Assembly: GCF_003148885.1 (NCBI RefSeq) | Contig: NZ_QGHD01000014.1 | Span: 1-56,330 of the forward strand | Reading direction: 5' to 3' | DNA from: Hallerella porci | GTDB taxonomy: Bacteria; Fibrobacterota; Fibrobacteria; Fibrobacterales; Fibrobacteraceae | DNA: 56,330 nucleotides | Shown here: positions 41,491-50,337 of the stretch, in pieces | Position numbering within the stretch: position 1 is the first letter of the stretch | Layout: each line of letters opens with the position of its first letter | Notes under the pieces: model-generated | Told to the model about the DNA's origin: nothing | What the model saw: only the letters and a program-made list of their open reading frames with translations | The model's database searches: none | Position numbers and translations under genes: made by a program

Positions 41491-42830
41491 TGGCTAAAGA
41501 AGAAAAATCCGGAAACGAAACGAACAAGAAAATTGTCTCCTTAGACATTGGCAGTTCGAAGATCGGAGTCTTTATCGGCGAAATCTTGGAAAATGGCAAA
41601 GTCCGAATTTTGGGCTTTGGAAATCCTGTGATGAAGAAAGGCGACGATAATGAACTTGAAGCCACCGTGAATGCGCTCAAGAAAGCGGTAGTAGACGCAG
41701 AACTTTCGAGCGGCGTCGATGTCAAAGAAGTTTACGTCGGAATCGCGGGCAGCAGCGTGCGTTCTCTTGTCAGTCGTGCGAGAATTCCTTTGCGCGACTT
41801 TGAAGGCGTTGTGACCAAAGAAGCGATGAATCGAGTCGTTGAGCAGACGAGTCAAATGGTGCAATATCCCGCCGACTTAGATATTATTCATGTGCTTCCG
41901 GGCGATTATTCTATCGATGATCGCGAAGGCATTAAAAATCCGTTAGGCATGGAAGGCGCAAGTTTAAGTGTCGAAACGCTCTTGGTAATGGCTCCGCGCG
42001 GAATTATTCGCACGATTCATAAAGCGGTAGAAAGCGCAGGTCTTGTTGTGAAAGGACTCGTCTTGGAACAACTCGCCGACGCTTGCTGCGTTTTGTACAA
42101 AGATGAAAAAGAATTGGGCGTTGCCATCGTTGATATCGGAGCGACCTCTACCGATATTGCGGTTTTCAAAGATGACAAAGTCGTTTACACTTCGTCGTTT
42201 AATGAAGCGGGAAATTCAATTACCAATGACATCGCTTACGGTTTAACGACGCCGATTGAAAGCGCCGAAGAAATCAAAAAAGAACACGGCACTTGCTTCC
42301 GCTCCAATCTTTTGGACGACAGCAAATTTACGGTCCCGGGAATCGGTGGACGCTCGGGCAAAGAATGCAGCACAAAACATTTGGCTTATATTATTTACTG
42401 CCAAATTTATAACATCTTAATGAAAGTCCGCGCCGATTTGGAAGCGCAGAATTTCTTGAACAAAAAGAAAAAAACGGAAAATGAAAATCCCGAAGAAAAG
42501 GGAGTTTTCAATGGAAAAGATGATGTTGTCAAAAATTTAGGCGCAGGCATCGTCATCACCGGAGGAACTGCACAGTTGAAAGGCATCTTAGAACTTGCCG
42601 AACAGATTTTCGACGATGTAGAAGTGCGTCTCGGCGCTCCGCAAAAGAATGAATCGGGCTTTAGTGAAATTTTAAGTATGCCGCTTTATTCAACGGGTGT
42701 TGGACTTTTGAACTATGCCGCTCAAAATGAACAACCGCGCGGAAAACGTGAAACGCAGACGACAAAAATTGTCAGCGCTGTTGGCAGCAAATGGAAGCGT
42801 TTCAGCTCTTGGATTGGACAATACATTTAA
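41490..42830 (+). CDS. ftsA: Cell division protein FtsA
   Basis: A 446-residue actin-like ATPase that tethers FtsZ to the membrane. Phosphate-1 region SLDIGSSKIGVFIGE, the 1C domain region VYVGIAGSSVRSLVSR, phosphate-2 VAIVDIGATSTDIAVF, and the adenosine motif VITGGTAQLKGI are visible. An insertion rich in Lys and Glu (NKKKKTENENPEEKG, about 325-345) interrupts the last third. The C-terminus SKWKRFSSWIGQYI is an amphipathic membrane-targeting helix. ftsZ follows after 30 bases. Confidence 0.95.
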   Translation: MAKEEKSGNETNKKIVSLDIGSSKIGVFIGEILENGKVRILGFGNPVMKKGDDNELEATVNALKKAVVDAELSSGVDVKEVYVGIAGSSVRSLVSRARIPLRDFEGVVTKEAMNRVVEQTSQMVQYPADLDIIHVLPGDYSIDDREGIKNPLGMEGASLSVETLLVMAPRGIIRTIHKAVESAGLVVKGLVLEQLADACCVLYKDEKELGVAIVDIGATSTDIAVFKDDKVVYTSSFNEAGNSITNDIAYGLTTPIESAEEIKKEHGTCFRSNLLDDSKFTVPGIGGRSGKECSTKHLAYIIYCQIYNILMKVRADLEAQNFLNKKKKTENENPEEKGVFNGKDDVVKNLGAGIVITGGTAQLKGILELAEQIFDDVEVRLGAPQKNESGFSEILSMPLYSTGVGLLNYAAQNEQPRGKRETQTTKIVSAVGSKWKRFSSWIGQYI

Positions 42831-42860
42831 AAGTTTAAACATAAAAACAGGGAGAAACAA

Positions 42861-44396
42861 ATGAACGAAGAACTCAACAACATGATTCCGGAAGATTCCG
42901 AAGTCAGACACATTATCGACGCGAGTGGTGCAGATCACAAGGCGAAGATTAAAATCATCGGTGTCGGTGGCGCTGGCGGAAACGCGGTGAACCGCATGGT
43001 GAAAATGAATATCAAAGATGTTGAATTCATTTCCATCAACACGGATGCTCTTGCGCTCGACAATAATCTTGCCGACGAAAAAATCGCCATCGGTCAGAAG
43101 ACCACAAAAACTCTTGGCGCTGGCGCAAAGCCCGAAATCGGCCGTCAAGCTTTGATGGAAGATAAGGATCTCGTCGAAAAGAAATTAGAAGGCGCCGATA
43201 TGATTTTCATCTCGGCAGGAATGGGCGGCGGAACGGGAACGGGTGCAGCTCCCGTTGTCGCTGAAATCGCTCACAAGCTCGGCATCTTGACCGTGGCCGT
43301 GGTGACAATGCCTTTCAAATGGGAAGGTCCGATTCGTCGTCGCAACGCCGAAAAAGGTCTTGCAGCTCTTCGTAAAAATGTTGATTCGATTATCGTCATC
43401 AACAATCAGCGCATTTTGGATGTCATCGAAAAGACGACTTCTATTGCCGACGCTTACCTCAAAGTGGATGAAGTTCTCGGAAACGCTGTCCGCAGCATTT
43501 GCGACATTATGTTCATTCACGGAACGATTAACGTGGACTTTAACGACGCCCGCACAATTATGTCGAACGGCGGCGCTGCTTTGATGGGAACAGGAACTGC
43601 ATCGGGCGAAGGCCGCGCATTGAAAGCCGCGCAAGATGCAATTACTTGCCCGCTTTTGGACAACATCAAAGTCTGCGGTGCATCGGGCGCTCTCATCAAT
43701 GTTTCCCACGGCGAAAATTTCTCGATGGTGGAATACAGCGAAGCGTTGGATTACTTGTATCAGCAAATCGGCGAAGACAATGAACCGAATATTGTCGCAG
43801 GCGATGTAACGATTCCAGAACTCGGTGACCGCGTAAGCATCACCGTGATTGCAACCGGCTTTGAAAAAGAAAGCTACGGCGAAGCTACAGCAACTTCTGC
43901 GCAAACTGCTTCGGCTCCTGTGCAAGCTGGCCCGCATATTGAAAAATCCATTCCGCGTACAAACCGTATGGATTTTGCAAAAATGGCAACCGAAGAAATG
44001 GAAGAAGTGCAAAAGCCCGCGCCGGTGCAAGCTGCTCTTGTGCAACCGCAGCCTGTCCGCGTAGAACAACCTGCGATGGAAACCGCTTCGGAAACGGCTC
44101 GCATGTCGGTGATTCGCCCTGTCGAAGAAACGCGCGCCGAAACTTCTTCTGTTCCGGTCTTTACTTCGCATTTTGTAAGCTCAAATTTCGAAGCGACAAA
44201 GCCCGCTGTTCGTGAAGAAGAACGCACTCTTGCGCAGACAATGCCGATGCCGAAAATGACGATGCAAACTGCAACTATTAAGTCTGCAAAAGTAGAATCG
44301 CCGGAATACGCTTCGGAATCAAAGATGAGCGAAGGCGGAAGACTTCCTGCCTACATGCAAAGCTTACCCGGAATTATGTCGGAAAATGAATTCTAA
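42861..44396 (+). CDS. ftsZ: Cell division GTPase FtsZ with a long Ala/Pro/Gln/Thr-rich C-terminal linker
   Basis: The tubulin-like division GTPase, 511 residues. Conserved: IKIIGVGGAGGNAVNRM, INTDALALDNN, the GTP loop GGGTGTGAAPV (122-131), PFKWEGPIRRRNAE, and the T7-type NVDFNDARTIM. The GTPase core ends near residue 335. A linker of about 150 residues follows, rich in Ala, Pro, Gln, Thr and Glu. The last residues (GRLPAYMQSLPGI, then MSENEF) contain a conserved-peptide-like LPAYMQ segment for FtsA binding. GGGAG lies 7-8 bases before the ATG. The terminator at 44415 closes the cluster. Confidence 0.97.
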   Translation: MNEELNNMIPEDSEVRHIIDASGADHKAKIKIIGVGGAGGNAVNRMVKMNIKDVEFISINTDALALDNNLADEKIAIGQKTTKTLGAGAKPEIGRQALMEDKDLVEKKLEGADMIFISAGMGGGTGTGAAPVVAEIAHKLGILTVAVVTMPFKWEGPIRRRNAEKGLAALRKNVDSIIVINNQRILDVIEKTTSIADAYLKVDEVLGNAVRSICDIMFIHGTINVDFNDARTIMSNGGAALMGTGTASGEGRALKAAQDAITCPLLDNIKVCGASGALINVSHGENFSMVEYSEALDYLYQQIGEDNEPNIVAGDVTIPELGDRVSITVIATGFEKESYGEATATSAQTASAPVQAGPHIEKSIPRTNRMDFAKMATEEMEEVQKPAPVQAALVQPQPVRVEQPAMETASETARMSVIRPVEETRAETSSVPVFTSHFVSSNFEATKPAVREEERTLAQTMPMPKMTMQTATIKSAKVESPEYASESKMSEGGRLPAYMQSLPGIMSENEF

Positions 44397-44414
44397 ATAA
44401 GTCTCCACAACAAC

Positions 44415-44454
44415 AAAAGACTGGTGCGGTTTCCCTGCTGTGCCAGTCTTTTTT
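44415..44454 (+). terminator. Terminator of the dcw cluster
   Basis: AAAAGACTGG (44415-44424) and CCAGTCTTTT (44443-44452) form a 10-bp stem around an 18-base loop and lead into six T. It follows ftsZ by about 20 bases, in the gap before the convergent yicC gene. Confidence 0.8.
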
Positions 44455-44476
44455 GATGGAAAAAAATAAAAAAAAA

Positions 44477-45355
44477 TTATTCGATATTCATCGTTTGTTC
44501 GCGAATCGTTTCCACGCTATCTTTCAAACGAATGGCGAGTGCCGCAATTTTTGCACTCTGACATTTTGTTGCGAGGGTATTTGCTTCGCGGCCCATTTCT
44601 TGTAAAATGAATGTGAGTTTTTTCCCTTGATTTGCGCCGAGTTCCAAAGTCGAAAGGAAAAGTTTATTGTGACTTTTGAATCGCGTAATTTCTTCGTTAA
44701 TATCTAAACGGTCTGCGATGACGCTCGCTTCTTGCGTGACGCGGACGGGATCTAAACCCGCTTCGCCGACCAAAGCCTTCAACCGTTCTTCAAATTTCTG
44801 CTTCCATTCGACAATGCGTTCCGGATCTAAAACGCGGACTTCGTCGAGAACTTTATCCATTTCATACACGCGGGCTTCGAGATCTTTTTTCAAATTCAGC
44901 CCTTCTTTTTCGCGCATTTGCATAAGCGATTGCAGCGCACGATTTAAAGAAGCGTGAATTAAATCTTCCATTTCTTTTTGATCGGCTTCGGAATTGTAAA
45001 CGAGCACATTCGGCAGCGAAAGCACTTGTTCCAAAGTCGGTTCCCCCGAAAGACCGTATTTCGTTTTAATGTCTTTCGCAATTTTCAAATAGGCTTCGAC
45101 CGTTTCCGTCGAATATCCTGTCGGAACCGAAGCTCCATCGTTATCGCCCAAAGAAATGGTCAAATTGACAGAACCGCGAGCGAGAATTTTTTTAACATCT
45201 TCTTTCAAACTAAATTCTAAATAAGAAAGCGCTTTCGGAAGGTGACAAGAAATTTCTAAAAAGCGATTATTCACCGAACGCACTTCAACAGAACACAATG
45301 CGTTGTGAAACTTAAATTCATCTTTACCGTAACCGGTCATCGAAATAATAGCCAT
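44477..45355 (-). CDS. yicC: YicC/YloC-family endoribonuclease
   Basis: A 292-residue protein. N-terminal ISMTGYGKDEF, then SVEVRSVNNRFLEIS; C-terminal EITRFKSHNKLFLSTLELGANQGKKLTFILQEMGREANTLATKCQ and VETIREQTMNIE are the family hallmarks. Members are reported to be RNA endonucleases in the RNase YicC group; the exact target here is unknown. Last gene of the greA-holA-metXW-yicC run on the minus strand, 32 bases after metXW. Confidence 0.92.
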   Translation of the reverse strand: MAIISMTGYGKDEFKFHNALCSVEVRSVNNRFLEISCHLPKALSYLEFSLKEDVKKILARGSVNLTISLGDNDGASVPTGYSTETVEAYLKIAKDIKTKYGLSGEPTLEQVLSLPNVLVYNSEADQKEMEDLIHASLNRALQSLMQMREKEGLNLKKDLEARVYEMDKVLDEVRVLDPERIVEWKQKFEERLKALVGEAGLDPVRVTQEASVIADRLDINEEITRFKSHNKLFLSTLELGANQGKKLTFILQEMGREANTLATKCQSAKIAALAIRLKDSVETIREQTMNIE

Positions 45356-45387
45356 AAAAAAAATATAGCAAATAAAGACGATGCTGT

Positions 45388-47166
45388 TTATTCTTTGCGT
45401 TTCACCATCGCGATGACGCGTTCTGCGCCCAAATTGACGAAGCCAATTTTTGTCAAAAGTTGACTAAGAGTGTGATCGTTCACGGTGACGATTTTTTCAA
45501 TTTCCAAATGTTCTGCTTCGGCGAGGCGAACAAAATCGCGGTAAGTGAAGCAATGAATATTAGGAGTTTCGTACCATTCATACGGAAATTCGGGCGACTT
45601 CGGCATGCGTCCGTGATAGCAAAGCGCCCAACGCATTTCCCACGAACCAAAATTGGGGAAAGTGATAATTGCGTGTTTTGCAATGCGCATAATTTCGCGG
45701 AGCATTAAACGCTGATTTCTCACTTCGGGCAAAGTGCGATTGAAAACGGCGTAATCAAAACTGTTGTCTGCAAACGATTGCAGCGCTTCCAAGTTCAACT
45801 TCTTTTCGATCACAGGAACGTCGCGTTCTATGCAGCCGAGAATATTGGCAAAATTTTTTTCGACGCCGACGCCGGTGACTTTTTTCTTTTGCCAAAGCGA
45901 ATCGATTAAAAGTCCATCGCCTGCGCCTAAATCCAAAATGCGCGCTTTCGCAGGAATCAAAGAATCGATAATTGAAATATCTTTTTCGCTGTGGAACGCC
46001 GGAGTTCCAGTCGATTTTGCATTGCCGATTTGACCGCCGAGAAAACGCGAAACCGCCATGCCGAGGGCGCCGCATTCGATTAAAAATCCATCGTGACCAA
46101 AATTCGTGTCGAGTTCCAAACTGGTGACGACTTTGCCATCGTTTAAAAGCGCTTCGGTAATTTTCCGCGATTCGTTGGGCGGGAAAAGCCAATCCGACGA
46201 AAGATTCACATTGAGGAATGTCGATTGCACATTCTGAAATGCTTTTTCTAACGAACCGTATTCTGTCGCAAGGTCAAATGTATCCGTTGCGTGTGCAATA
46301 TGAAGATAACTATTCGCGTCAAATCTTTCGACAAATTTTGTCCCTTGATGATCCAGATAAGTTTCAAGAGATGAACCCGAATAAAATTTTTCGGGATGTT
46401 CAATGCGAATATCCGAACGGGTGAAACGCGTCTCCATGCCTTTTGCCGAAAGGTATGTAATGTGGGCGAGTTTCCGCGCATTCGCAAGTCCTATCGCCGG
46501 AATTTGCTTGTCGTAATAATCGCCGTTATTGTAATTCGGATCTTGCGTAATCACATCGCGTCCGACGATTTCAAAACCGAGAGCTTGCGCCGAGAATCCG
46601 GGAGACGTTGCGATTAAAATGACGCGGTCGATGATTTCGGGATAATAAATTGCCCACTTCATCGCTTGGAAGCCGCCCATCGAGCCGCCGATGACGCAAT
46701 AAAAACTTTGAATGCCGAGAGCGTCGGCGAGTAACTTTTGTGCGTGAACCATATCGCCGATGGTAATCGTTGGGAAACTAGAACCGTAAGGCTTTCCCGT
46801 GCGCGGGTCAATACTTGCGGGCCCCGTAGAACCTTTGCAGCCGCCGAGAACATTCGAACAGACGACGTAAAATTTATCGGTATCGACCGCTTTGCCTTTG
46901 CCGATGAGCGCATCCCACCAACCGACGTGCTTGTCATCGGGTTTGTAAAATCCTGCGACATGAGCGTCGGCGGTAAGCGGGGAACAAATCCAGATAGCGT
47001 TGGATTTATCTGCGTTCAATTTGCCGTAAGCTTCGTAACGGAGCGAAACTTCGGGGAGAGATTTTCCGCTTTCGAGGATAAAACCGTCTGGACCGAGGGG
47101 CAGTTTTTGATCGTGATATTCAACGGGTCCAATGCTATCTTTATGCAAATATTCACTCATACGCAT
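45388..47166 (-). CDS. metXW: MetX-MetW fusion: homoserine O-acetyltransferase plus MetW methyltransferase-like domain
   Basis: One 592-residue reading frame joins two proteins usually encoded by adjacent genes. Residues 1 to about 380 are MetX: an alpha/beta-hydrolase with S162 in GGSMGG, D325 in LSSDWLFP and H358 in NFGHDGFL as the triad, plus the substrate segment AHVAGFY. It makes O-acetylhomoserine for methionine synthesis. Residues from about 395 (DNA about 45388-45981) are MetW: SAM-type loop ILDLGAGDG at 410-418, FNRTLPEVRN, ITFPNFGSWEMR and WYETPNIHCFTYRDF. MetW often accompanies MetX and may activate it. There is no frameshift or stop at the junction. A second ATG at 47160 is an alternative start. 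It follows holA by 51 bases. Confidence 0.93.
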   Translation of the reverse strand: MRMSEYLHKDSIGPVEYHDQKLPLGPDGFILESGKSLPEVSLRYEAYGKLNADKSNAIWICSPLTADAHVAGFYKPDDKHVGWWDALIGKGKAVDTDKFYVVCSNVLGGCKGSTGPASIDPRTGKPYGSSFPTITIGDMVHAQKLLADALGIQSFYCVIGGSMGGFQAMKWAIYYPEIIDRVILIATSPGFSAQALGFEIVGRDVITQDPNYNNGDYYDKQIPAIGLANARKLAHITYLSAKGMETRFTRSDIRIEHPEKFYSGSSLETYLDHQGTKFVERFDANSYLHIAHATDTFDLATEYGSLEKAFQNVQSTFLNVNLSSDWLFPPNESRKITEALLNDGKVVTSLELDTNFGHDGFLIECGALGMAVSRFLGGQIGNAKSTGTPAFHSEKDISIIDSLIPAKARILDLGAGDGLLIDSLWQKKKVTGVGVEKNFANILGCIERDVPVIEKKLNLEALQSFADNSFDYAVFNRTLPEVRNQRLMLREIMRIAKHAIITFPNFGSWEMRWALCYHGRMPKSPEFPYEWYETPNIHCFTYRDFVRLAEAEHLEIEKIVTVNDHTLSQLLTKIGFVNLGAERVIAMVKRKE

Positions 47167-47217
47167 AAATATAGTAAAGTTAGAAGCTAGGAGTTAAAAA
47201 ATGCGTCGCAAAAATTT

Positions 47218-48186
47218 TTAGCGGATGACTAAAGCGGCGAGGGAAAGTTCTAAACCCATCCGGCTGTCGCAAATGCCGTTTTTAATTTCGCAGTCGAGTT
47301 CGCCTAAGCGTTTAATGACGCGGCACAAAAGAGGAATGGGCCAATTTAATGCTTTTCGCGGTTCGTTCAATTTATTTTCAAAAAGCCACGGATTCGCGCC
47401 GAGTTTTGCAGCGATTTCTTTCGCAGAAATTTTTCGGCTGAGCATTGTGTGAATGTGCAAAAGTCGCACTGCGTAAGCTTCGAGAGCGGCGACGATTTGA
47501 ATGCCTTCGACGCCAGAATCCAAAAGTTCGCGGAGTTTTTTGGTGTAAGCAATCGGGTCGCGGTCACCGAAAGATTCGCGAATTTCGAAGGCGGCGATTT
47601 CCCTTTGCGGAGCAATCATCAATTTCGCTTGCTCCAAAGAAATGATTTTTCCTTCGGGATCGAGAAGAAGAATTTTTTTAATTTCGGAATCGATTAACGC
47701 TTGATTTGTTCCGAGAGCGTCGGCGATATATTCAGCGGCAAGCGGTTCTATGCGTCTGCCGAGATCGGTTTCGGTATGGAGCGTCACCCATTTCGCCATT
47801 TCATAATCGCGCGGCGATTTGCATTCTTTAACGGTTGCAATTCCCGAAAGAGCTTTATAAAGTTTGCTCGTCTTTAAAAGCTTTTCAAATTCAAGAAGTA
47901 AATTGGCGTCGGGTTTTGTCTTAAACCAATCTTCTAAGGCTGCAGAATCGCTCGCTTTTAACATTTCTGCATTGCGCAAAACGACGGATTGCTCCGTCGC
48001 AAAAAGCGAGCACGAATCACACGATTCAATAATCGCATCGGAAACCGATTGGACATTGGAATCGTTTGCAAAAATAATTTTGCGGGCAAGAGGATCGTCC
48101 TTGCGGTCGCCCAATGTTTTTTCAAGGAACTGCTCAATTAAGCGTTCCTTTTCAAATTCACTGTCGCCGATGAGGACGATAATCAT
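47218..48186 (-). CDS. holA: DNA polymerase III delta subunit HolA
   Basis: A 322-residue clamp-loader subunit that opens the beta clamp. It starts with MIIVLIGDSEFEKERLIEQFLE, followed by the delta pattern of an acidic N-terminal ATPase-like fold without Walker motifs. FEIRESFGDRDPIAYTKKLRELLDSG and GANPWLFENKLNEPRKALNW match domain 3 of the family, and the C-terminal LGELDCEIKNGICDSRMGLELSLAALV is typical. It directly abuts greA (the greA stop ends 1 base before the holA start codon), so the two are co-transcribed. Confidence 0.9.
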   Translation of the reverse strand: MIIVLIGDSEFEKERLIEQFLEKTLGDRKDDPLARKIIFANDSNVQSVSDAIIESCDSCSLFATEQSVVLRNAEMLKASDSAALEDWFKTKPDANLLLEFEKLLKTSKLYKALSGIATVKECKSPRDYEMAKWVTLHTETDLGRRIEPLAAEYIADALGTNQALIDSEIKKILLLDPEGKIISLEQAKLMIAPQREIAAFEIRESFGDRDPIAYTKKLRELLDSGVEGIQIVAALEAYAVRLLHIHTMLSRKISAKEIAAKLGANPWLFENKLNEPRKALNWPIPLLCRVIKRLGELDCEIKNGICDSRMGLELSLAALVIR

Positions 48187-48654
48187 TTATTGCACGTCCA
48201 AAATTTCAAAAAGATTTTTGCCTTTGGGCGTAATGACTTCTGCGATATCGCCTTTCTTTTTGCCGAGAAGCGCTTTTCCAATCGGACTTGTAAAACTGAT
48301 TTTTCCGTTAATCGCGTCAACGCCTTCCGGAGAAACAATCATATAAGTGATTTGACGATTCGTCTTTTTATTCAAAAGTTTTACCGTCGCGCCGAATTTA
48401 ATTTCGCCGCTTTTGCTCGCATCGTACTTGATGATGACAGCGCGTGCGACGCGGTCTTCCAAGTAGTTAATGCGGGATTCGATTTCGCCTTGGCGGTCTT
48501 TGGCTGCGTGATAAGCAAAGTTTTCGCTCAAATCACCTTGTGCGCGCGCTTCAGCGATTTCGTCGATGATTTTTGGACGTTCCACTTTTTTCAGTTGGTC
48601 CAATTCTTGTTTCAGTTGATCGTAGGTTTCTTGTGTTACAGGTATATTATCCAT
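48187..48654 (-). CDS. greA: Transcription elongation factor GreA
   Basis: A 155-residue factor that rescues backtracked RNA polymerase. It has an N-terminal coiled coil (VTQETYDQLKQELDQLKK, then EIAEARAQGDLSENFAYHAAKDRQGEIESRI), whose tip has the acidic D-x-x-E pair in GDLSENFAY. The C-terminal FKBP-like domain has SPIGKALLGKKKGDIAEV. The start at 48654 (MDNIPVT) matches the family; the ORF is open for 36 more codons, which I reject. It begins the minus-strand run with holA. Confidence 0.95.
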   Translation of the reverse strand: MDNIPVTQETYDQLKQELDQLKKVERPKIIDEIAEARAQGDLSENFAYHAAKDRQGEIESRINYLEDRVARAVIIKYDASKSGEIKFGATVKLLNKKTNRQITYMIVSPEGVDAINGKISFTSPIGKALLGKKKGDIAEVITPKGKNLFEILDVQ

Positions 48655-48812
48655 ACCCAAAAAAGTATAAAATTTCAAAAAGAAACGCAGCGCTTTCTTC
48701 GAAAACTTTTGCGAAAAGCGGGAAAGTTTTGAAATGCGGAAAACGGATAACAAAAAATGCAAAACTTTCTACATTTTGAATGCCCGCGGAATTGGGTAAA
48801 GGAAGTTCAAAT

Positions 48813-50021
48813 ATGTTGACGATGCTGAAAGACGGTGGCGTTTGCTCGCCGAAAGGATTTACGGCTTGCGGTTTTACAGCTGGCATTAAAGCGAGCGGAA
48901 AACCGGATATGGCGCTTCTCAAAAGCGAACAAGCTGCGCGTTGCTTTGCAGTATTCACCACAAATAAAGTGAAAGCTGCGCCCGTTCTTTACGATAAATC
49001 GGTTTTGGAACATGCGCATTTTGCGTCGGCAGTTATCGTGAACAGCGGCAATGCAAATGCATGCACCGGCGAAAAAGGTTTTCGTGATAGTGCGCGTACC
49101 GCAGAACTTGTCGAAGATCAACTCGGGCTTGCGCCGAAGAGCGTTTTAGTTTGCAGCACCGGAGTCATCGGACATTTAATGCCGATGGACAAAGTGGAAA
49201 AAGCGATTCCGCATTTGATTCAAGGTTTGCACGAAAACGCTTCCGAAGAATTTGCGACAGCGATTCTTACAACAGACCGCGTCAAAAAATCTCTCGCCAT
49301 TGAAATTGAAACGGCGAAAGGAAAAGTTACGGTGGGCGGTTGCTGCAAAGGCAGCGGCATGATTCATCCGAATATGGCGACGATGCTTGCGTTCATCACC
49401 ACGGATCTCGGACTTCCGTTGGATTTCTTTGCCGAATTCCGCGCAGACATTTCGGATTCGTTTAATGCGATTACTGTCGATGGCGATATGAGTACAAATG
49501 ATACATGCATTTTACTCGCCAACGGCGTCTCGGGAATTAAATATGAAGATCTTTCCATTAGCGAAAAAAGTGAATTCCGCGCTGCGTTAATGACTGTGAT
49601 GAAAGAACTCGCAAAGAATATCGCCCGCGACGGCGAAGGCGCAACCAAGTTCATCGAAATTCGCATTGAAAAAGCAGAAAGTCATGCAGAATCCCTTAAA
49701 ATGGCGCGCTTTATCGGAACAAGTAATTTGGCAAAGTGCGCGATGTTTGGCGAAGATCCAAACTGGGGGCGTATTCTTTCAAGCGCAGGATCGAGTGGCG
49801 TCAACATGATTGCAGACCAAACCGATCTTTACTTCGGCGATGTTCAAGTTCTCGCGGGCGGTCGTCCCTTAGAATGCGATCAGAAAAAATTGGAAGCCGT
49901 CGTGAAGCAACGCGAATACAAAGTCACTCTCGTTCTCAACATCGGCGAAGCCAGCGCTTCGGCATATACCTGCGATTTGAGTTACGAATACGTGAAAATC
50001 AACGCAGAATACACGACCTGA
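48813..50021 (+). CDS. argJ: Bifunctional ornithine acetyltransferase / N-acetylglutamate synthase ArgJ
   Basis: A 402-residue enzyme of the cyclic arginine pathway. The self-cleavage site is the Ala-Thr bond in HPNMATMLAF, followed by the nucleophile Thr. Conserved: PKGFTACGFTAGIK, VVNSGNANACTG-type (IVNSGNANACTGEKG), STGVIGHLMPMDK and DGDMSTNDTC; the end EPxWGRI-type segment appears as FGEDPNWGRILSSAG. I chose the ATG at 48813, preceded by AAAGGA at 9 bases; the ORF is open 11 codons upstream. It is alone, divergent from greA. Confidence 0.94.
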   Translation: MLTMLKDGGVCSPKGFTACGFTAGIKASGKPDMALLKSEQAARCFAVFTTNKVKAAPVLYDKSVLEHAHFASAVIVNSGNANACTGEKGFRDSARTAELVEDQLGLAPKSVLVCSTGVIGHLMPMDKVEKAIPHLIQGLHENASEEFATAILTTDRVKKSLAIEIETAKGKVTVGGCCKGSGMIHPNMATMLAFITTDLGLPLDFFAEFRADISDSFNAITVDGDMSTNDTCILLANGVSGIKYEDLSISEKSEFRAALMTVMKELAKNIARDGEGATKFIEIRIEKAESHAESLKMARFIGTSNLAKCAMFGEDPNWGRILSSAGSSGVNMIADQTDLYFGDVQVLAGGRPLECDQKKLEAVVKQREYKVTLVLNIGEASASAYTCDLSYEYVKINAEYTT

Positions 50022-50034
50022 TGTTCAATTTTTT

Positions 50035-50060
50035 GATTAGTGCGACTTGTCGCACTAATC
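50035..50060. repeat. Perfect 12-bp inverted repeat after argJ
   Basis: GATTAGTGCGAC and GTCGCACTAATC are separated by TT. It begins 13 bases after the argJ stop. T-runs precede it at 50029-50034 and follow only from about 50073, so as a plus-strand terminator it is imperfect; an operator or processing hairpin is also possible. Confidence 0.7.
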
Positions 50061-50230
50061 ATCTATGTCATATTTTTTTCAATTTCCCAGAATTTTTTTC
50101 ATCGATAAAGGGAGCGTTAAAAATTTTTCTTCGAAATTTTTTTTGTTAAATCAATAATTTATGAGAAAAGACTTTTGTAGAATTTGATGAATAAAAAATG
50201 AAATTTTACAAACAAATTACATTCTAAACC

Positions 50231-50258
50231 TTGACACTTTTTCTGAATCAACTACATT
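50231..50258 (+). promoter_or_regulatory. Sigma-70-like promoter of the Rpn-type gene
   Basis: TTGACA (50231-50236, consensus) is followed after 16 bases by TACATT (50253-50258). A start near 50265 gives a 73-base leader containing a terminator hairpin. The rest of the 316-base gap (50061-50230) is AT-rich and holds no gene I can support. Confidence 0.65.
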
Positions 50259-50284
50259 ACCGCCCGAACCTCCGAATAGGTGCG

Positions 50285-50316
50285 CATCCAAAAATTTTTT
50301 GGATGTGTTTTTTTTT
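50285..50316 (+). terminator. Leader terminator (attenuator-like) before the Rpn-type gene
   Basis: CATCCAAAAA and TTTTTTGGATG form a stem of about 10 bp with almost no loop, followed by GTG and a run of nine T. It ends 22 bases before the ATG at 50338 and lies between the promoter and the gene, so it should abort most transcripts unless countered. Confidence 0.7.
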
Positions 50317-50337
50317 CTAATCCTAAATGGAGGTCTC

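Noticed and set aside
43185-44171. 328-codon open frame opposite ftsZ
   Set aside because: It is a shadow of FtsZ; the translation is rich in Arg, His, Phe and Cys as expected for an antisense frame.
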